Positions 1 through 7,625 of a DNA stretch of 10,006 nt are shown in pieces. The position numbers were made by a program, and so were the translations under genes. The notes under the pieces are model-generated. The model saw only the letters and a list, made by a program, of their open reading frames with translations, did not search any database and was not told where the DNA came from. Source of the stretch: Rhodanobacter sp. UBA5168 (GTDB taxonomy: Bacteria; Pseudomonadota; Gammaproteobacteria; Xanthomonadales; Rhodanobacteraceae). Where the stretch lies: NCBI GenBank assembly GCA_002413455.1, contig DHXA01000044.1, positions 1 through 10,006 of the forward strand, given 5' to 3'. The stretch's first letter is position 1, and each line of letters begins with the position of its first letter.

Positions 1-633
1 CCGTTTGCCGGCCGCGCCGGCATCATCACCACCAGCCCCGGCGACTACCTCAGCGCCGGCACCACGGTGGTGACGGTGCAGCAGCTCGATCCGCTGTTCG
101 TCGATTTCTACGTGCCGCAAAGCGAACTGGGTCGCATGCAAGTGGGCCAGGCGGTGAACCTGAAGCTGGATGCGTATGCCAGCCGCGGTTTCAGCGGCAA
201 GCTCAGCGCGATCAGCCCCAAGGTCGATCTGGGCACGCGCAACGTGCAGGTCGAGGCGACCGTGCCCAACCACGACAAGGCGCTCACCCCGGGCATGTTC
301 GCCAAGGTCAGCGTCGACGTCGGCAACGAGCAGCCCCGCTTGACCCTGCCGCAGGCGGCGATCGTCTACAACCCGTATGGCGACACCGTGTATGTGGTGC
401 AGCCGTCCAAAGGCAAGGACGACAAGGGCCAGCCACTGCCGCCCACCGTGAAGCAGACCTTTGTCACGGTCGGCGAGACCCGCGGCGATCAGGTGGCGAT
501 CCTCACCGGCATCGAGCCCGGCACCGTGGTCGTGACCAGTGGCCAGATCAAGCTGAAGAACGACGCGCCGATCGCGATCGACAACCGCGTGAAGCCGGCA
601 GACAGCGCCCATCCCGCGCCGCAGGAGCACTGA
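1..633 (+). CDS. RND efflux periplasmic adaptor (membrane fusion protein), 3' part only
   Basis: This is the C-terminal 210 residues of a periplasmic adaptor that would bridge an inner-membrane RND pump and an outer-membrane channel. The reading frame is open from base 1, so the start, the signal peptide and most of the hairpin/lipoyl region lie upstream. The first residues, PFAGRAGI, look like the end of a lipoyl half-motif. They are followed by a beta-barrel segment (FVDFYVPQSELGRMQVGQ) and a membrane-proximal domain containing LTPGMFAKV and LPQAAIVYNPYGDTVYVV, all usual for the AcrA/MexH family. The tail is hydrophilic and rich in Pro and Ala. The gene ends 6 bases before the RND permease start, so the two are almost certainly cotranscribed and their products assemble together. 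The class is secure; the substrate is unknown. The best family match from memory is MexH-like adaptors, because the partner resembles MexI. Confidence 0.93.
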   Translation, partial: PFAGRAGIITTSPGDYLSAGTTVVTVQQLDPLFVDFYVPQSELGRMQVGQAVNLKLDAYASRGFSGKLSAISPKVDLGTRNVQVEATVPNHDKALTPGMFAKVSVDVGNEQPRLTLPQAAIVYNPYGDTVYVVQPSKGKDDKGQPLPPTVKQTFVTVGETRGDQVAILTGIEPGTVVVTSGQIKLKNDAPIAIDNRVKPADSAHPAPQEH

Positions 634-639
634 GGCGCC

Positions 640-3600
640 ATGAAATTCACCGACCTGTTCATCAACAAGCCGGTGCTGGCGGTGGTCGTCAGCCTGCTGA
701 TCCTGGTGCTCGGCGTGCGCGCCGTCGGCAGCCTGACCGTGCGCCAGTACCCGAAGACCGAGAACGCCACGGTCACCATCAGCACCGCCTACTACGGTGC
801 CGATGCGCAGACCATGGCCGGCTTCATCACCCAGCCGCTGGAGCAGGCGATCTCGCAGGCGCAGGGCATCGACTACCTGTCCTCCAGCAGCGTGCAGGGC
901 GTGTCCACCATCACCGCGACCTTGCACCTGAACTACGACGCCAACCGCGCCTTGACCGAGATCACCACCCAGGTGAATTCGGTGAAGAACCAGCTGCCGC
1001 CGCAGGCGCAGCAGCCGGTGCTCAACGTGCAGACCGGCGAGACCGTCGACGCGATGTACATGGGCTTCTACAGCGACGTGCTGCCCACCAACAACATCAC
1101 CGACTACCTGGCGCGGGTGGTCAAGCCCAAGCTCGATTCGATCGATGGCGTGCAGACCGCCGAACTGCTCGGCGCACGCCAGTTCGCCCTGCGCGCCTGG
1201 CTGGACCCGGCCAGGATGGCGGCCCATGGCATCACTGCCACCGATGTGAACACGGCGCTGGCCTCCAACAACTATCTGGCCGCGGTCGGCTCCAGCAAGG
1301 GCCAGGCGGTGACGGTCGACCTGACCGCCGACAGCAACCTGCATTCCGTCGATGAGTTCAAGCAGCTGGCGATCAAGCAGGTCAACGGTGCGATCGTGCG
1401 CCTGCAGGACGTGGCCACGGTCTCGCTGGGCTCGGAAAACTACGACTTCAATGTGGCCTTCAGCGGCAAGCGCTCGGTGTTCATCGGCATCAAGGTCGCG
1501 CCCGACGCGAACGTGCTGGACGTGGCCAAGCGCGTGCGCGAGGCGTTCCCGGAGATCCAGAGCCAGCTTCCCAGCGGGCTGACCGGGCAGATCGTCTACG
1601 ACGGCACCAAGTTCGTGAACAGCTCGATCAACGAGGTGGTCAAGACCCTGGTCGAGGCGCTGCTGATCGTCACCCTGGTGATCTTCCTGTTCCTCGGCAG
1701 CCTGCGTGCGGTGATCATCCCGGTGATCGCGATGCCGCTGTCCCTGGTCGGCACCTTCTTCGTGATGCTGGCGCTGGGTTACTCGATCAACCTGTTGACC
1801 CTGCTGGCGCTGGTGCTGGCGATCGGCCTGGTGGTGGACGACGCGATCATCGTGGTGGAGAACGTCGACCGGCACATGAAGGAAGAGGGCAAGACCCCGT
1901 TGCAGGCCGCACTGCTGGCGGCACGCGAGCTGGGCGGCCCGATCCTGGCGATGACCGTGGTGCTGATCGCGGTGTACGTGCCGATCGGTTTCCAGAAGGG
2001 ACTGACCGGCGCGCTGTTCAGCGAATTCGCCTTCACCCTGGCCGGCGCGGTGACGGTGTCGGCGGTGGTCGCGCTGACCCTGTCGCCGATGATGGCCTCG
2101 AAGTTCTTCCGCAGCGAGCAGGAGAGCGGCCGCTTCGTGCAGTTCATCGACCGCCAGTTCGACCGCGTGCACCACGGTTACCAGCGCATGCTGCACAACA
2201 CGCTGTCGACCTCGTCGGTGGTGATTGCGATGAGCGCGTTGCTGCTGCTGGCCACCATCGCGCTGGGTGTCACTGCCCAGTCCGAGCTGGCCCCGGAGGA
2301 GGACCAGGGCATCGTGGTCGGCCAGATCGTGGGGGCGCCGAACACGACGGCGCAGCAGATGAATGTCTATGCGACGCAGATGTTCGATCTGTCCAGGCAG
2401 TTGCCGGAATACGAGCAGATGTTCCAGCTGACCGGTGTGCCCACCATCAACCAGGGCATCGGCGGCGTGCTGTTCAAGCCGTGGGACCAGCGTCACCGCA
2501 GCGCGCACGAACTGCAGCAGGTCCTGCAGCAGAAGTGGAACGGCATCGCCGGCGGCCGGGTGGCTGCGTTCCAGTTCCCGCCGCTGCCCGGCGCATCGGG
2601 CCTGCCGATCCAGGTGGTGATCACCACCACCGAACCCTTCGAGAATCTCAACGACGTAGCCTCCCAGGTGCTGCAAAAAGCGCAGGCCAGCGGCAAGTTC
2701 TACTTCGTCGATTCCGACCTCAAGGTCGACAAGCCGCAGAGCACGGTCAGCCTCGACCGCGACATGATCACCACGCTCGGGCTGACCCAGCAAGACGTGG
2801 GTGCCGCGCTCGGCTCGGCGCTGGGTGGCGGCTACGTCAACTACTTCTCGATCTCCGGCCGCTCGTACAAGGTGATCCCGCAGGTATTGCAGGCCGACCG
2901 GCTCAACCCGAGCCAGGTGCTGAACTACTACATCCGCGTGCCGGACGGCTCGGTGATCCCGGCCTCGACCGTGGCCAAGATCACCAAGCAGGTGGTGCCG
3001 CAGTCGCTGAACCGCTTCCAGCAGTTGAACTCGGCCACGATCTCCGGTGTCAGCGGGATGTCGCAGGGCGATGCGCTGACCTATCTGCGTGATCTGGTGA
3101 AGGAGGTGGCTCCGACCGGCTACAACGTCGACTACGCCGGCCAGTCACGCCAGTTCACCCAGGAATCCGGCGGTTTCGGCGCGACCTTGCTGTTCGCCGT
3201 GATCATCGTGTTCCTGGCCCTGGCCGCGCAATTCAACAGCCTGCGCGATCCGATCGTGATCCTGGTGTCGGTGCCACTGGCGCTGTTCGGCGCGCTGATC
3301 TTCGTCAACCTGTTCACCAGCCTCAACATCTACACCGAGGTCGGCCTGGTGACCCTGATGGGCCTGATCAGCAAGCACGGCATCCTGATCGTGCAGTTCG
3401 CCAATCACTCGCAACTCGCCGGCATGTCCAAACGCGAGGCAATCGAACACGCCGCGGCGGTACGCCTGCGGCCGATCCTGATGACCACCGCGGCGATGGT
3501 GCTGGGCGTGCTGCCGCTGGTGATCGCCTCCGGCGCCGGCGCGGCGGGCCGCTTCAACATGGGCCTGGTGATTTCCACCGGCCTGGCGATCGGCACGGTG

Positions 3601-3714
3601 TTCACCTTGTTCGTGGTGCCGGCGTTCTACCTGCTGCTGGCCGCCGATCGCCACGGCGGCGAGCCGTCGGACGATCCGCGACTGATCGAACCGGGGTCGA
3701 CGGCGCAGGCCTGA
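640..3714 (+). CDS. MexI-like RND (HAE1) multidrug efflux permease
   Basis: This is a proton-driven inner-membrane pump that would export drugs or metabolites through a tripartite complex. At 1024 residues it has full family length. It opens with MKFTDLFINKPVLAVVVS, the usual first transmembrane helix, followed by a large periplasmic loop. The TM4 proton-relay pair is visible as VVDDAIIVVEN (Asp400-Asp401), and the matching TM10 lysine as ISKHGILIVQF (Lys912). Both are intact, so the pump should be active. The second large loop (about residues 540-850) and the C-terminal helices (GRFNMGLVISTGLAIGTVFTLF) complete the internal twofold repeat. Overall it resembles MexI of Pseudomonas more than AcrB or MexF, judged from memory. 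ATG at 640 gives the expected N-terminus; GAGG lies 4 bases upstream and AGGAG 12 bases upstream. It follows the adaptor gene directly. No outer-membrane factor gene follows; a terminator does. Substrate is not predictable from sequence. Confidence 0.96.
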   Translation: MKFTDLFINKPVLAVVVSLLILVLGVRAVGSLTVRQYPKTENATVTISTAYYGADAQTMAGFITQPLEQAISQAQGIDYLSSSSVQGVSTITATLHLNYDANRALTEITTQVNSVKNQLPPQAQQPVLNVQTGETVDAMYMGFYSDVLPTNNITDYLARVVKPKLDSIDGVQTAELLGARQFALRAWLDPARMAAHGITATDVNTALASNNYLAAVGSSKGQAVTVDLTADSNLHSVDEFKQLAIKQVNGAIVRLQDVATVSLGSENYDFNVAFSGKRSVFIGIKVAPDANVLDVAKRVREAFPEIQSQLPSGLTGQIVYDGTKFVNSSINEVVKTLVEALLIVTLVIFLFLGSLRAVIIPVIAMPLSLVGTFFVMLALGYSINLLTLLALVLAIGLVVDDAIIVVENVDRHMKEEGKTPLQAALLAARELGGPILAMTVVLIAVYVPIGFQKGLTGALFSEFAFTLAGAVTVSAVVALTLSPMMASKFFRSEQESGRFVQFIDRQFDRVHHGYQRMLHNTLSTSSVVIAMSALLLLATIALGVTAQSELAPEEDQGIVVGQIVGAPNTTAQQMNVYATQMFDLSRQLPEYEQMFQLTGVPTINQGIGGVLFKPWDQRHRSAHELQQVLQQKWNGIAGGRVAAFQFPPLPGASGLPIQVVITTTEPFENLNDVASQVLQKAQASGKFYFVDSDLKVDKPQSTVSLDRDMITTLGLTQQDVGAALGSALGGGYVNYFSISGRSYKVIPQVLQADRLNPSQVLNYYIRVPDGSVIPASTVAKITKQVVPQSLNRFQQLNSATISGVSGMSQGDALTYLRDLVKEVAPTGYNVDYAGQSRQFTQESGGFGATLLFAVIIVFLALAAQFNSLRDPIVILVSVPLALFGALIFVNLFTSLNIYTEVGLVTLMGLISKHGILIVQFANHSQLAGMSKREAIEHAAAVRLRPILMTTAAMVLGVLPLVIASGAGAAGRFNMGLVISTGLAIGTVFTLFVVPAFYLLLAADRHGGEPSDDPRLIEPGSTAQA

Positions 3715-3727
3715 GCAACAGACAGAA

Positions 3728-3757
3728 GAAAGGCGCGGTCACCCGCGCCTTTCTCCT
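3728..3757. terminator. Rho-independent terminator, probably bidirectional, after the RND operon
   Basis: A perfect 11-base-pair stem joins 3728-3738 (GAAAGGCGCGG) to 3743-3753 (CCGCGCCTTTC) around a four-base loop (TCAC). The arms carry A-rich and T-rich ends, so either strand presents a GC stem finishing in a short U tract. It lies between the permease stop (3714) and the stop of the convergent Bax inhibitor-type gene (3796). It can therefore serve both genes. Confidence 0.85.
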
Positions 3758-3795
3758 TTCGACCCCCATGCGCCGCCGGACAGGGGCAATGTCCC

Positions 3796-4527
3796 TCAGT
3801 TGCGCGACTGCAGCTTCGACAGCAGGCGCAGCAGTTCCAGGTACAGCCAGACCAGGGTGACCACCAGCGCGAACGCGCCGTACCACTCCATGTATTTTGG
3901 TGCGCCAGCCTGGGCGCCGGATTCGATCATGTCGAAGTCGAGGATCAGGTTCAGCGCCGCAATCACCACCACCACCGCGCTGAACGCGATGCCGATGCCG
4001 CTATGGCCGCTGATGAAACCCATCGAGTGGCCGAAGAAACCCATCGCGAAGTTGGCCAGGTACAGCAGCATGATGCCGCCGGTGGCGGCGACGATGCCGA
4101 GCTTGAACTTCTCGGTGGCGCGGATCAGCCCGCTGCGGTAGGCCAGCAGCATCGCGGCCATGGTGCCGAAGGTCAGCGCCACCGCCTGGATCACGATGCC
4201 GGGGTAGCGCAGCTCGAAGATCGCCGACAGCGCGCCGATGAAGACGCCCTCGACCAGCGCATAAAGCGGCGCGGTGACCGGCGCCCAGGTTTTCTTGAAC
4301 GCGGTGATCAGACCGAGGATCAGCCCGCCGATCGCGCCACCAAGCACCAGCGGCAGCATGGCCGGCGCGCTTTCTGCGCCGTTGAACTGGCTCCAGCTGA
4401 ACATGGCACCGGCCAGCACCAGGATCAGCAGCAGACCGGTACGGTTGACCGTGCCGGTGGTCGTCATGACGTCGTCGCCATGCGCCACGAGCGCGCCGCT
4501 GGCCGCATCGAGGAAGGTGTTCCCCAT
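3796..4527 (-). CDS. Bax inhibitor-1/YccA family membrane protein
   Basis: This is a small inner-membrane protein of 243 residues with about seven hydrophobic helices (roughly residues 30-48, 57-80, 86-108, 112-133, 142-164, 172-196 and 212-235). The signature is the C-terminal part: LDFDMIE, then GAPKYMEWYGAFALVVTLVW and LYLELLRLLSKLQSRN, typical of the bacterial Bax inhibitor-1/YccA family. Family members include YccA, which modulates the FtsH protease, and BsYetJ, a pH-dependent calcium leak channel; which role applies here is unknown. Acidic residues in LDFDMIE are candidates for the family's pore aspartates. The N-terminus, GNTFLDAASGA, matches the family's usual lead into the GTVN-TG segment, but is some residues shorter than relatives as I remember them. 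No good ribosome-binding site precedes the ATG at 4527, so the exact start is less certain than the identity. It is divergent from hemC. Confidence 0.92.
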   Translation of the reverse strand: MGNTFLDAASGALVAHGDDVMTTTGTVNRTGLLLILVLAGAMFSWSQFNGAESAPAMLPLVLGGAIGGLILGLITAFKKTWAPVTAPLYALVEGVFIGALSAIFELRYPGIVIQAVALTFGTMAAMLLAYRSGLIRATEKFKLGIVAATGGIMLLYLANFAMGFFGHSMGFISGHSGIGIAFSAVVVVIAALNLILDFDMIESGAQAGAPKYMEWYGAFALVVTLVWLYLELLRLLSKLQSRN

Positions 4528-4634
4528 CGTAGCCCGCCCGCTATCGGCTTGACAGCCGCCTGCGCCGATACGTCGCTGCGCATCGCGCGCAAACTACGCG
4601 ACAATGTGACCTTGCCGATCCGTGCGGAGTTCCG
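4528..4634. promoter_or_regulatory. Divergent intergenic region between the Bax inhibitor-type gene and hemC
   Basis: These 107 bases must carry promoters in both directions, since the genes are divergent. I see only weak matches: GACAAT at 4600-4605 as a possible -10 for hemC, without a convincing -35, and TACGAT next to the start of the minus-strand gene. The hemC ribosome-binding site GGAG (4626-4629), 5 bases before its ATG, is clear. No strong palindromic operator is visible. Confidence 0.4.
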
Positions 4635-5552
4635 ATGAATCCTTCCACCCTGCGTATCGCCACCCGCAAGAGCGCACTCGCGCTGTGGCAGGCCGAGCAT
4701 GTCGCCGCGCTGCTGCGCGCGACACACCCGGGATTGACGGTGGAACTGGTGCCGATGAGCACGCGCGGCGACGAGATCCTGGACCAGCCGCTGGCCACCA
4801 TCGGCGGCAAGGGGTTGTTCCTGAAAGAGCTCGAGGTGGCGATGCTGGAAGGCCGCGCCGATCTCGCCGTGCATTCGCTGAAGGACGTGCCCGCGCAGCT
4901 GGAGCCGGGCTTCGTGTTGCCGGCAATGTTGCCGCGCGCGGATGCGGCCGACGCGTTCGTCAGCAATGATTGTGCGGATCTCGCGGCACTGCCCCGCGGT
5001 GCGCGGGTCGGTACCTCGTCGCTGCGGCGGCAGGCGCAGCTGCGCGCACTGCGGCCGGATCTGGTGCTGCTCGACCTGCGCGGCAATGTCGGCACCCGGC
5101 TGGGCAAGCTTGACGCCGGCCATTACGACGCGATCGTGCTGGCCTGCGCGGGTCTGGAACGCCTCGGCCTGGCGTCGCGCATCCGCTCGCGGCTGGCCGC
5201 ACCGGACTGGTTGCCGGCACCGGGCCAGGCCGCGATCACGATCGAGGCGCGCGACGACAACCCGGCCGTACTGATGCTGCTGGCCGCGCTGGATGACGCC
5301 GATACCCGGCTTACCGTCAGCGCCGAACGGGCGATGAATCACGCACTCGGCGGAAGCTGCACGGTGCCGGTCGGCGCGTGGTGCGTGCTCGGTGAACACG
5401 GCCTGCATTTGCGCGGCATGGTCGGCGACGCGGCCAGCGGCCTGCTGCTGCGGGCCGAGGCCAGCAGCCCCGGTGATCAGGCGCTGGCGCTGGGTCGCAA
5501 GGTAGCGGCGGCACTGCTGGATCAGGGCGCGGGCGAATTGCTCGGGCTGTGA
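4635..5552 (+). CDS. hemC: Hydroxymethylbilane synthase (porphobilinogen deaminase)
   Basis: This cytoplasmic enzyme (EC 2.5.1.61) joins four porphobilinogen molecules into hydroxymethylbilane, an early step of haem and sirohaem synthesis. The protein has 305 residues, the normal length. Conserved blocks appear in order: [16 protein letters not shown] (Arg11), [34 protein letters not shown] (catalytic Asp84), [12 protein letters not shown] (Arg131-Arg132), [13 protein letters not shown] (Arg149, Arg155), [14 protein letters not shown] and [12 protein letters not shown]. The cysteine in the last block is residue 242, the same number as the dipyrromethane-cofactor cysteine of the E. coli enzyme. 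All these residues are intact, so the enzyme should be functional. ATG 4635 is supported by GGAG five bases upstream and by the usual N-terminus. In many proteobacteria hemD follows; here a terminator and a convergent unrelated gene follow, so hemD must be elsewhere. Confidence 0.98.
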   Translation: MNPSTLRIATRKSALALWQAEHVAALLRATHPGLTVELVPMSTRGDEILDQPLATIGGKGLFLKELEVAMLEGRADLAVHSLKDVPAQLEPGFVLPAMLPRADAADAFVSNDCADLAALPRGARVGTSSLRRQAQLRALRPDLVLLDLRGNVGTRLGKLDAGHYDAIVLACAGLERLGLASRIRSRLAAPDWLPAPGQAAITIEARDDNPAVLMLLAALDDADTRLTVSAERAMNHALGGSCTVPVGAWCVLGEHGLHLRGMVGDAASGLLLRAEASSPGDQALALGRKVAAALLDQGAGELLGL

Positions 5553-5553
5553 T

Positions 5554-5593
5554 GGCGAGCGGTCGGCGTCTGGGCGCCGGTCGCCTTTGTTTT
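5554..5593 (+). terminator. Rho-independent terminator of hemC
   Basis: Starting just after the hemC stop, GGCGA (5554-5558) pairs with TCGCC (5581-5585) and CGGCG (5564-5568) pairs with CGCCG (5575-5579), with an unpaired bulge on the 5' side. The hairpin runs directly into TTTGTTTT (5586-5593). Position and U tract both fit a terminator for hemC. Confidence 0.8.
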
Positions 5594-5615
5594 CGCACTT
5601 CGCACGCTGCTCCAT

Positions 5616-5649
5616 GACAAACGGCCCGGCAGCTTGCGCCACCGGGCCG
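5616..5649 (-). terminator. Rho-independent terminator of the DUF481 gene, with a GCAA tetraloop
   Basis: CGGCCCGG (5622-5629) and CCGGGCCG (5642-5649) form a perfect 8-base-pair stem. Read on the minus strand, the inner bases TGGC and GCTG extend it by four pairs, two of them G-U, and close on GCAA, a GNRA-type tetraloop. TTTGTC follows the stem on the minus strand. It lies 24 bases past the DUF481 stop, as expected for that gene's terminator. The U tract is short. Confidence 0.7.
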
Positions 5650-5673
5650 CCCTGGTCAGCCGCAGACTACCGT

Positions 5674-6492
5674 TTAGAAGCTGTAGACCAGATTCGTCGT
5701 GGTCAGCGTGTCCATCTCCTTGGTACCCGGCTGCACGTCGCTGTTGTGGCGCACCTGGAAGCCGACCTTCAGTGCGAGCTTCTTGGTCATGCTGACGGCG
5801 AGGCCGGCATCGTTCTGCAGGTAGGTGTTCTTCGAGCCTGCTTCCATCAGGAACGTGTTCTCGAAAGACGTGTTGGCGGTGATCTTGTATTTGTAGTTGA
5901 TCAGGCCGCGGGCCACCATCTCGCCCTGCGTTGCCTGCCGTTGCGGCACCAGCACGCCGCCGACCAGCAAGTCGACGTCGGCGGGGCGGTAACGCTTGTA
6001 ACCCGGACCGATTTCGAACGACAGCTCGTTGCGCTCGTCCTTCAGGGCGATGTAACCGTAGCCGAGCGAGACGACGCCCTGCCACAGGTTCGCACCGAAA
6101 TCGTCGTGCTCGTAACGGGCGGCGCCGACGATGTAGCTGCGCGGATCGAGCTTGTAGCCGACCGACGCGCCGCCGTCATAGCGGTTCGCGGTGGTATTGA
6201 ACTGCTCGACCGTGTTGCCGGACGAATCGACGACGGTCTGCTGGCTCTTGGAGCGCAACGCGTCGACGAAGAAGTTGTTCTTCCACTGCTCGTTTTCCTG
6301 GTTCAGGCCGAGCTTGGCGTTGATGTTCTGCGAGCGCGAATTGCCGGTGGCCGAGGCAAAACCGAATTCGCCCGACCCGCTCCAGCCGCCATTGCTGGAA
6401 GTTGCGGCGGTGTCGGTGGCGGCATCCTGGGCCTGCGCGGCGAAGCTCGCAAAGGCGGCCAGCACCAAGCCGGCGATCAAGGTCTTTTTCAT
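5674..6492 (-). CDS. DUF481 family outer-membrane beta-barrel protein
   Basis: This is a predicted outer-membrane protein of 272 residues from the start at 6492, resembling the YdiY/DUF481 family, whose function is not established. The N-terminus MKKTLIAGLVLAAFASFAAQA is a classic Sec signal peptide with an AQA cleavage site. The mature protein alternates polar and hydrophobic residues as in beta strands (GSGEFGFASATGNS, GASVGYKL, VSLGYGYIAL, LSFEIGPGYKRY) and ends in LVYSF. The terminal phenylalanine is typical of BamA-assembled barrels. The GEFGFASATGNS start of the barrel is characteristic of DUF481. An in-frame ATG at 6507 would add MDRPP before the signal peptide; I prefer 6492 because the positively charged MKK start is canonical, but neither start has a good ribosome-binding site. 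It has its own terminator downstream and follows an unrelated membrane-protein gene after a gap of about 93 bases, so it is probably transcribed separately. Confidence 0.9.
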   Translation of the reverse strand: MKKTLIAGLVLAAFASFAAQAQDAATDTAATSSNGGWSGSGEFGFASATGNSRSQNINAKLGLNQENEQWKNNFFVDALRSKSQQTVVDSSGNTVEQFNTTANRYDGGASVGYKLDPRSYIVGAARYEHDDFGANLWQGVVSLGYGYIALKDERNELSFEIGPGYKRYRPADVDLLVGGVLVPQRQATQGEMVARGLINYKYKITANTSFENTFLMEAGSKNTYLQNDAGLAVSMTKKLALKVGFQVRHNSDVQPGTKEMDTLTTTNLVYSF

Positions 6493-6585
6493 CGGGGGAC
6501 GGTCCATTTGTTAAACAATCGTAGCGGACTACCTTAACGAGACGGCTTGAACTCGCAATGAATGAGGCCGGCGCAGGGCCGTCGG

Positions 6586-7437
6586 TCACGTTGCCGCGCC
6601 GCGCATCAACAATGATTCGTACAGATTCCGCTCCAGGCATTTGCCCAGCAGACAGCTGGGTACGGCCACCGCCGCGGCGACCAGGTCGACGCCGTCATGC
6701 CGGGTCAGCAACAGCGCGATGCACGGGATCACATGGGTGAACAACGCGGCCACGAAACGCGCCGGGCGCAACGCCTGTTCACGCGCGGCGCCGCCATGGC
6801 TGGGCGAACCGGCCAGCGATTGCCAGGCCAGGCCCTCCAGCAGACCCAGCAGCAAGGCCAGCGCCAGCAGCAGCATGATCCACGGATACAGGCCACGCGG
6901 CGCCGTCAGCTCACCCAACGCCAGCACGCACAGCCATAGCCACAAGCCCCCGGCGTAACCGGCGAAGACCAGCCGGCTTATCGGCAGCGAGGTTGCCGCG
7001 CGTTGCGCCGACGGCGACAGCTGGCAGCAGAAGCGATAGCCGGTGTAGGCCAGGCTGGACAGACTGCAAACGGTCAGCGTGGCGCCGGCCAGGCGCGTCG
7101 CCCAGAAGATGTTATGGCCGCGAGCCAGTCCGGCCACGGCCAGCATCGGCAGGTACGTCGCCAGCGCCAGCAGCGCCGCCGGGTTCGGCCGGTTGTCGCG
7201 CCGCGGTCGCCAGCCATACCAATCGGACGCACCACGCCATGGCAGGCAGGCCACCAGCAGACCGATGCTGATCAGCAAAGCGCCGACCGACAGCGGCACC
7301 AGGGTGCCGTTGCGACCGGCCGGATACAAGCCGAGCAACAAAGCCAGCCCCAGCCATGCCCACAAGCCGTAGCCGCTGGCCGCCAGGATTCGCCACAGGG
7401 GCGACACCGCATCCGCCCGCCAGAACGTTATCGGCAT
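6586..7437 (-). CDS. Unassigned polytopic membrane protein, possibly DmsC-like
   Basis: I do not firmly recognise this protein. From the start at 7437 (MPITFWRADAV) it has 283 residues and about eight hydrophobic segments, with basic loops between them (for example GWRPRRDNRPN), so it is an integral inner-membrane protein. Size, helix number and pattern loosely fit the DMSO reductase anchor (DmsC) family: a helix ending in SLAYTGYRF, a late helix FVAALFTHVIPCIALLL and a C-terminal GKCLERNLYESLL. That is a guess, and no molybdoenzyme or iron-sulfur subunit gene is nearby. An in-frame upstream ATG at 7491 would add 18 residues (MQPVRGLPNAIPPANDAD), which are hydrophilic and unlike a signal sequence; neither start has a clear ribosome-binding site. 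Codon use and GC content look like the neighbours. The gene is divergent from a WYL-type regulator, which may control it. Confidence 0.75.
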   Translation of the reverse strand: MPITFWRADAVSPLWRILAASGYGLWAWLGLALLLGLYPAGRNGTLVPLSVGALLISIGLLVACLPWRGASDWYGWRPRRDNRPNPAALLALATYLPMLAVAGLARGHNIFWATRLAGATLTVCSLSSLAYTGYRFCCQLSPSAQRAATSLPISRLVFAGYAGGLWLWLCVLALGELTAPRGLYPWIMLLLALALLLGLLEGLAWQSLAGSPSHGGAAREQALRPARFVAALFTHVIPCIALLLTRHDGVDLVAAAVAVPSCLLGKCLERNLYESLLMRGAAT

Positions 7438-7625
7438 GTCGGCATCATTGGCGGGCGGGATGGCGTTGGGTAATCCGCGGACAGGCTGCATGAGTGAACC
7501 GGCTGGGTCGAAAAATCGGGCAGGCGATCGCGCCGGGCAATCTGGCTGCGCATGACGGGCTTGCGGGCACCGCAGGCCGCACCCATGCTACAACGCTGCA
7601 CCCACGCATGCCTCGACGAAACGCC
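7438..7625. promoter_or_regulatory. Divergent region between the membrane protein and the WYL regulator
   Basis: With the preferred starts, 188 bases separate the two divergent genes, enough for two promoters and operators. Both frames stay open into this region: alternative starts lie at 7491 (minus) and 7494 (plus). If both were used, the genes would have no room for promoters outside coding sequence, which argues for the shorter proteins. I find no strong -35/-10 pair and no long operator-like palindrome; GCGATCGC at 7524-7531 is the only tidy one and is short. Confidence 0.4.

Noticed and set aside
4464..5642. A 392-codon open frame on the minus strand opposite hemC
   Set aside because: It is the antisense shadow of the intact hemC gene. 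Its product is rich in Arg, Gln, Ala and His with no recognisable domain, typical of high-GC antisense frames.
7524..7531. GCGATCGC palindrome as an operator
   Set aside because: Eight bases is too short and expected by chance in GC-rich sequence; there is no second copy at operator spacing.
7494..7625. N-terminal extension of the WYL regulator to ATG 7494
   Set aside because: The extra 44 residues have no domain content, the family normally begins at MDRYERI, and the extension would leave no room for a promoter between the divergent genes.
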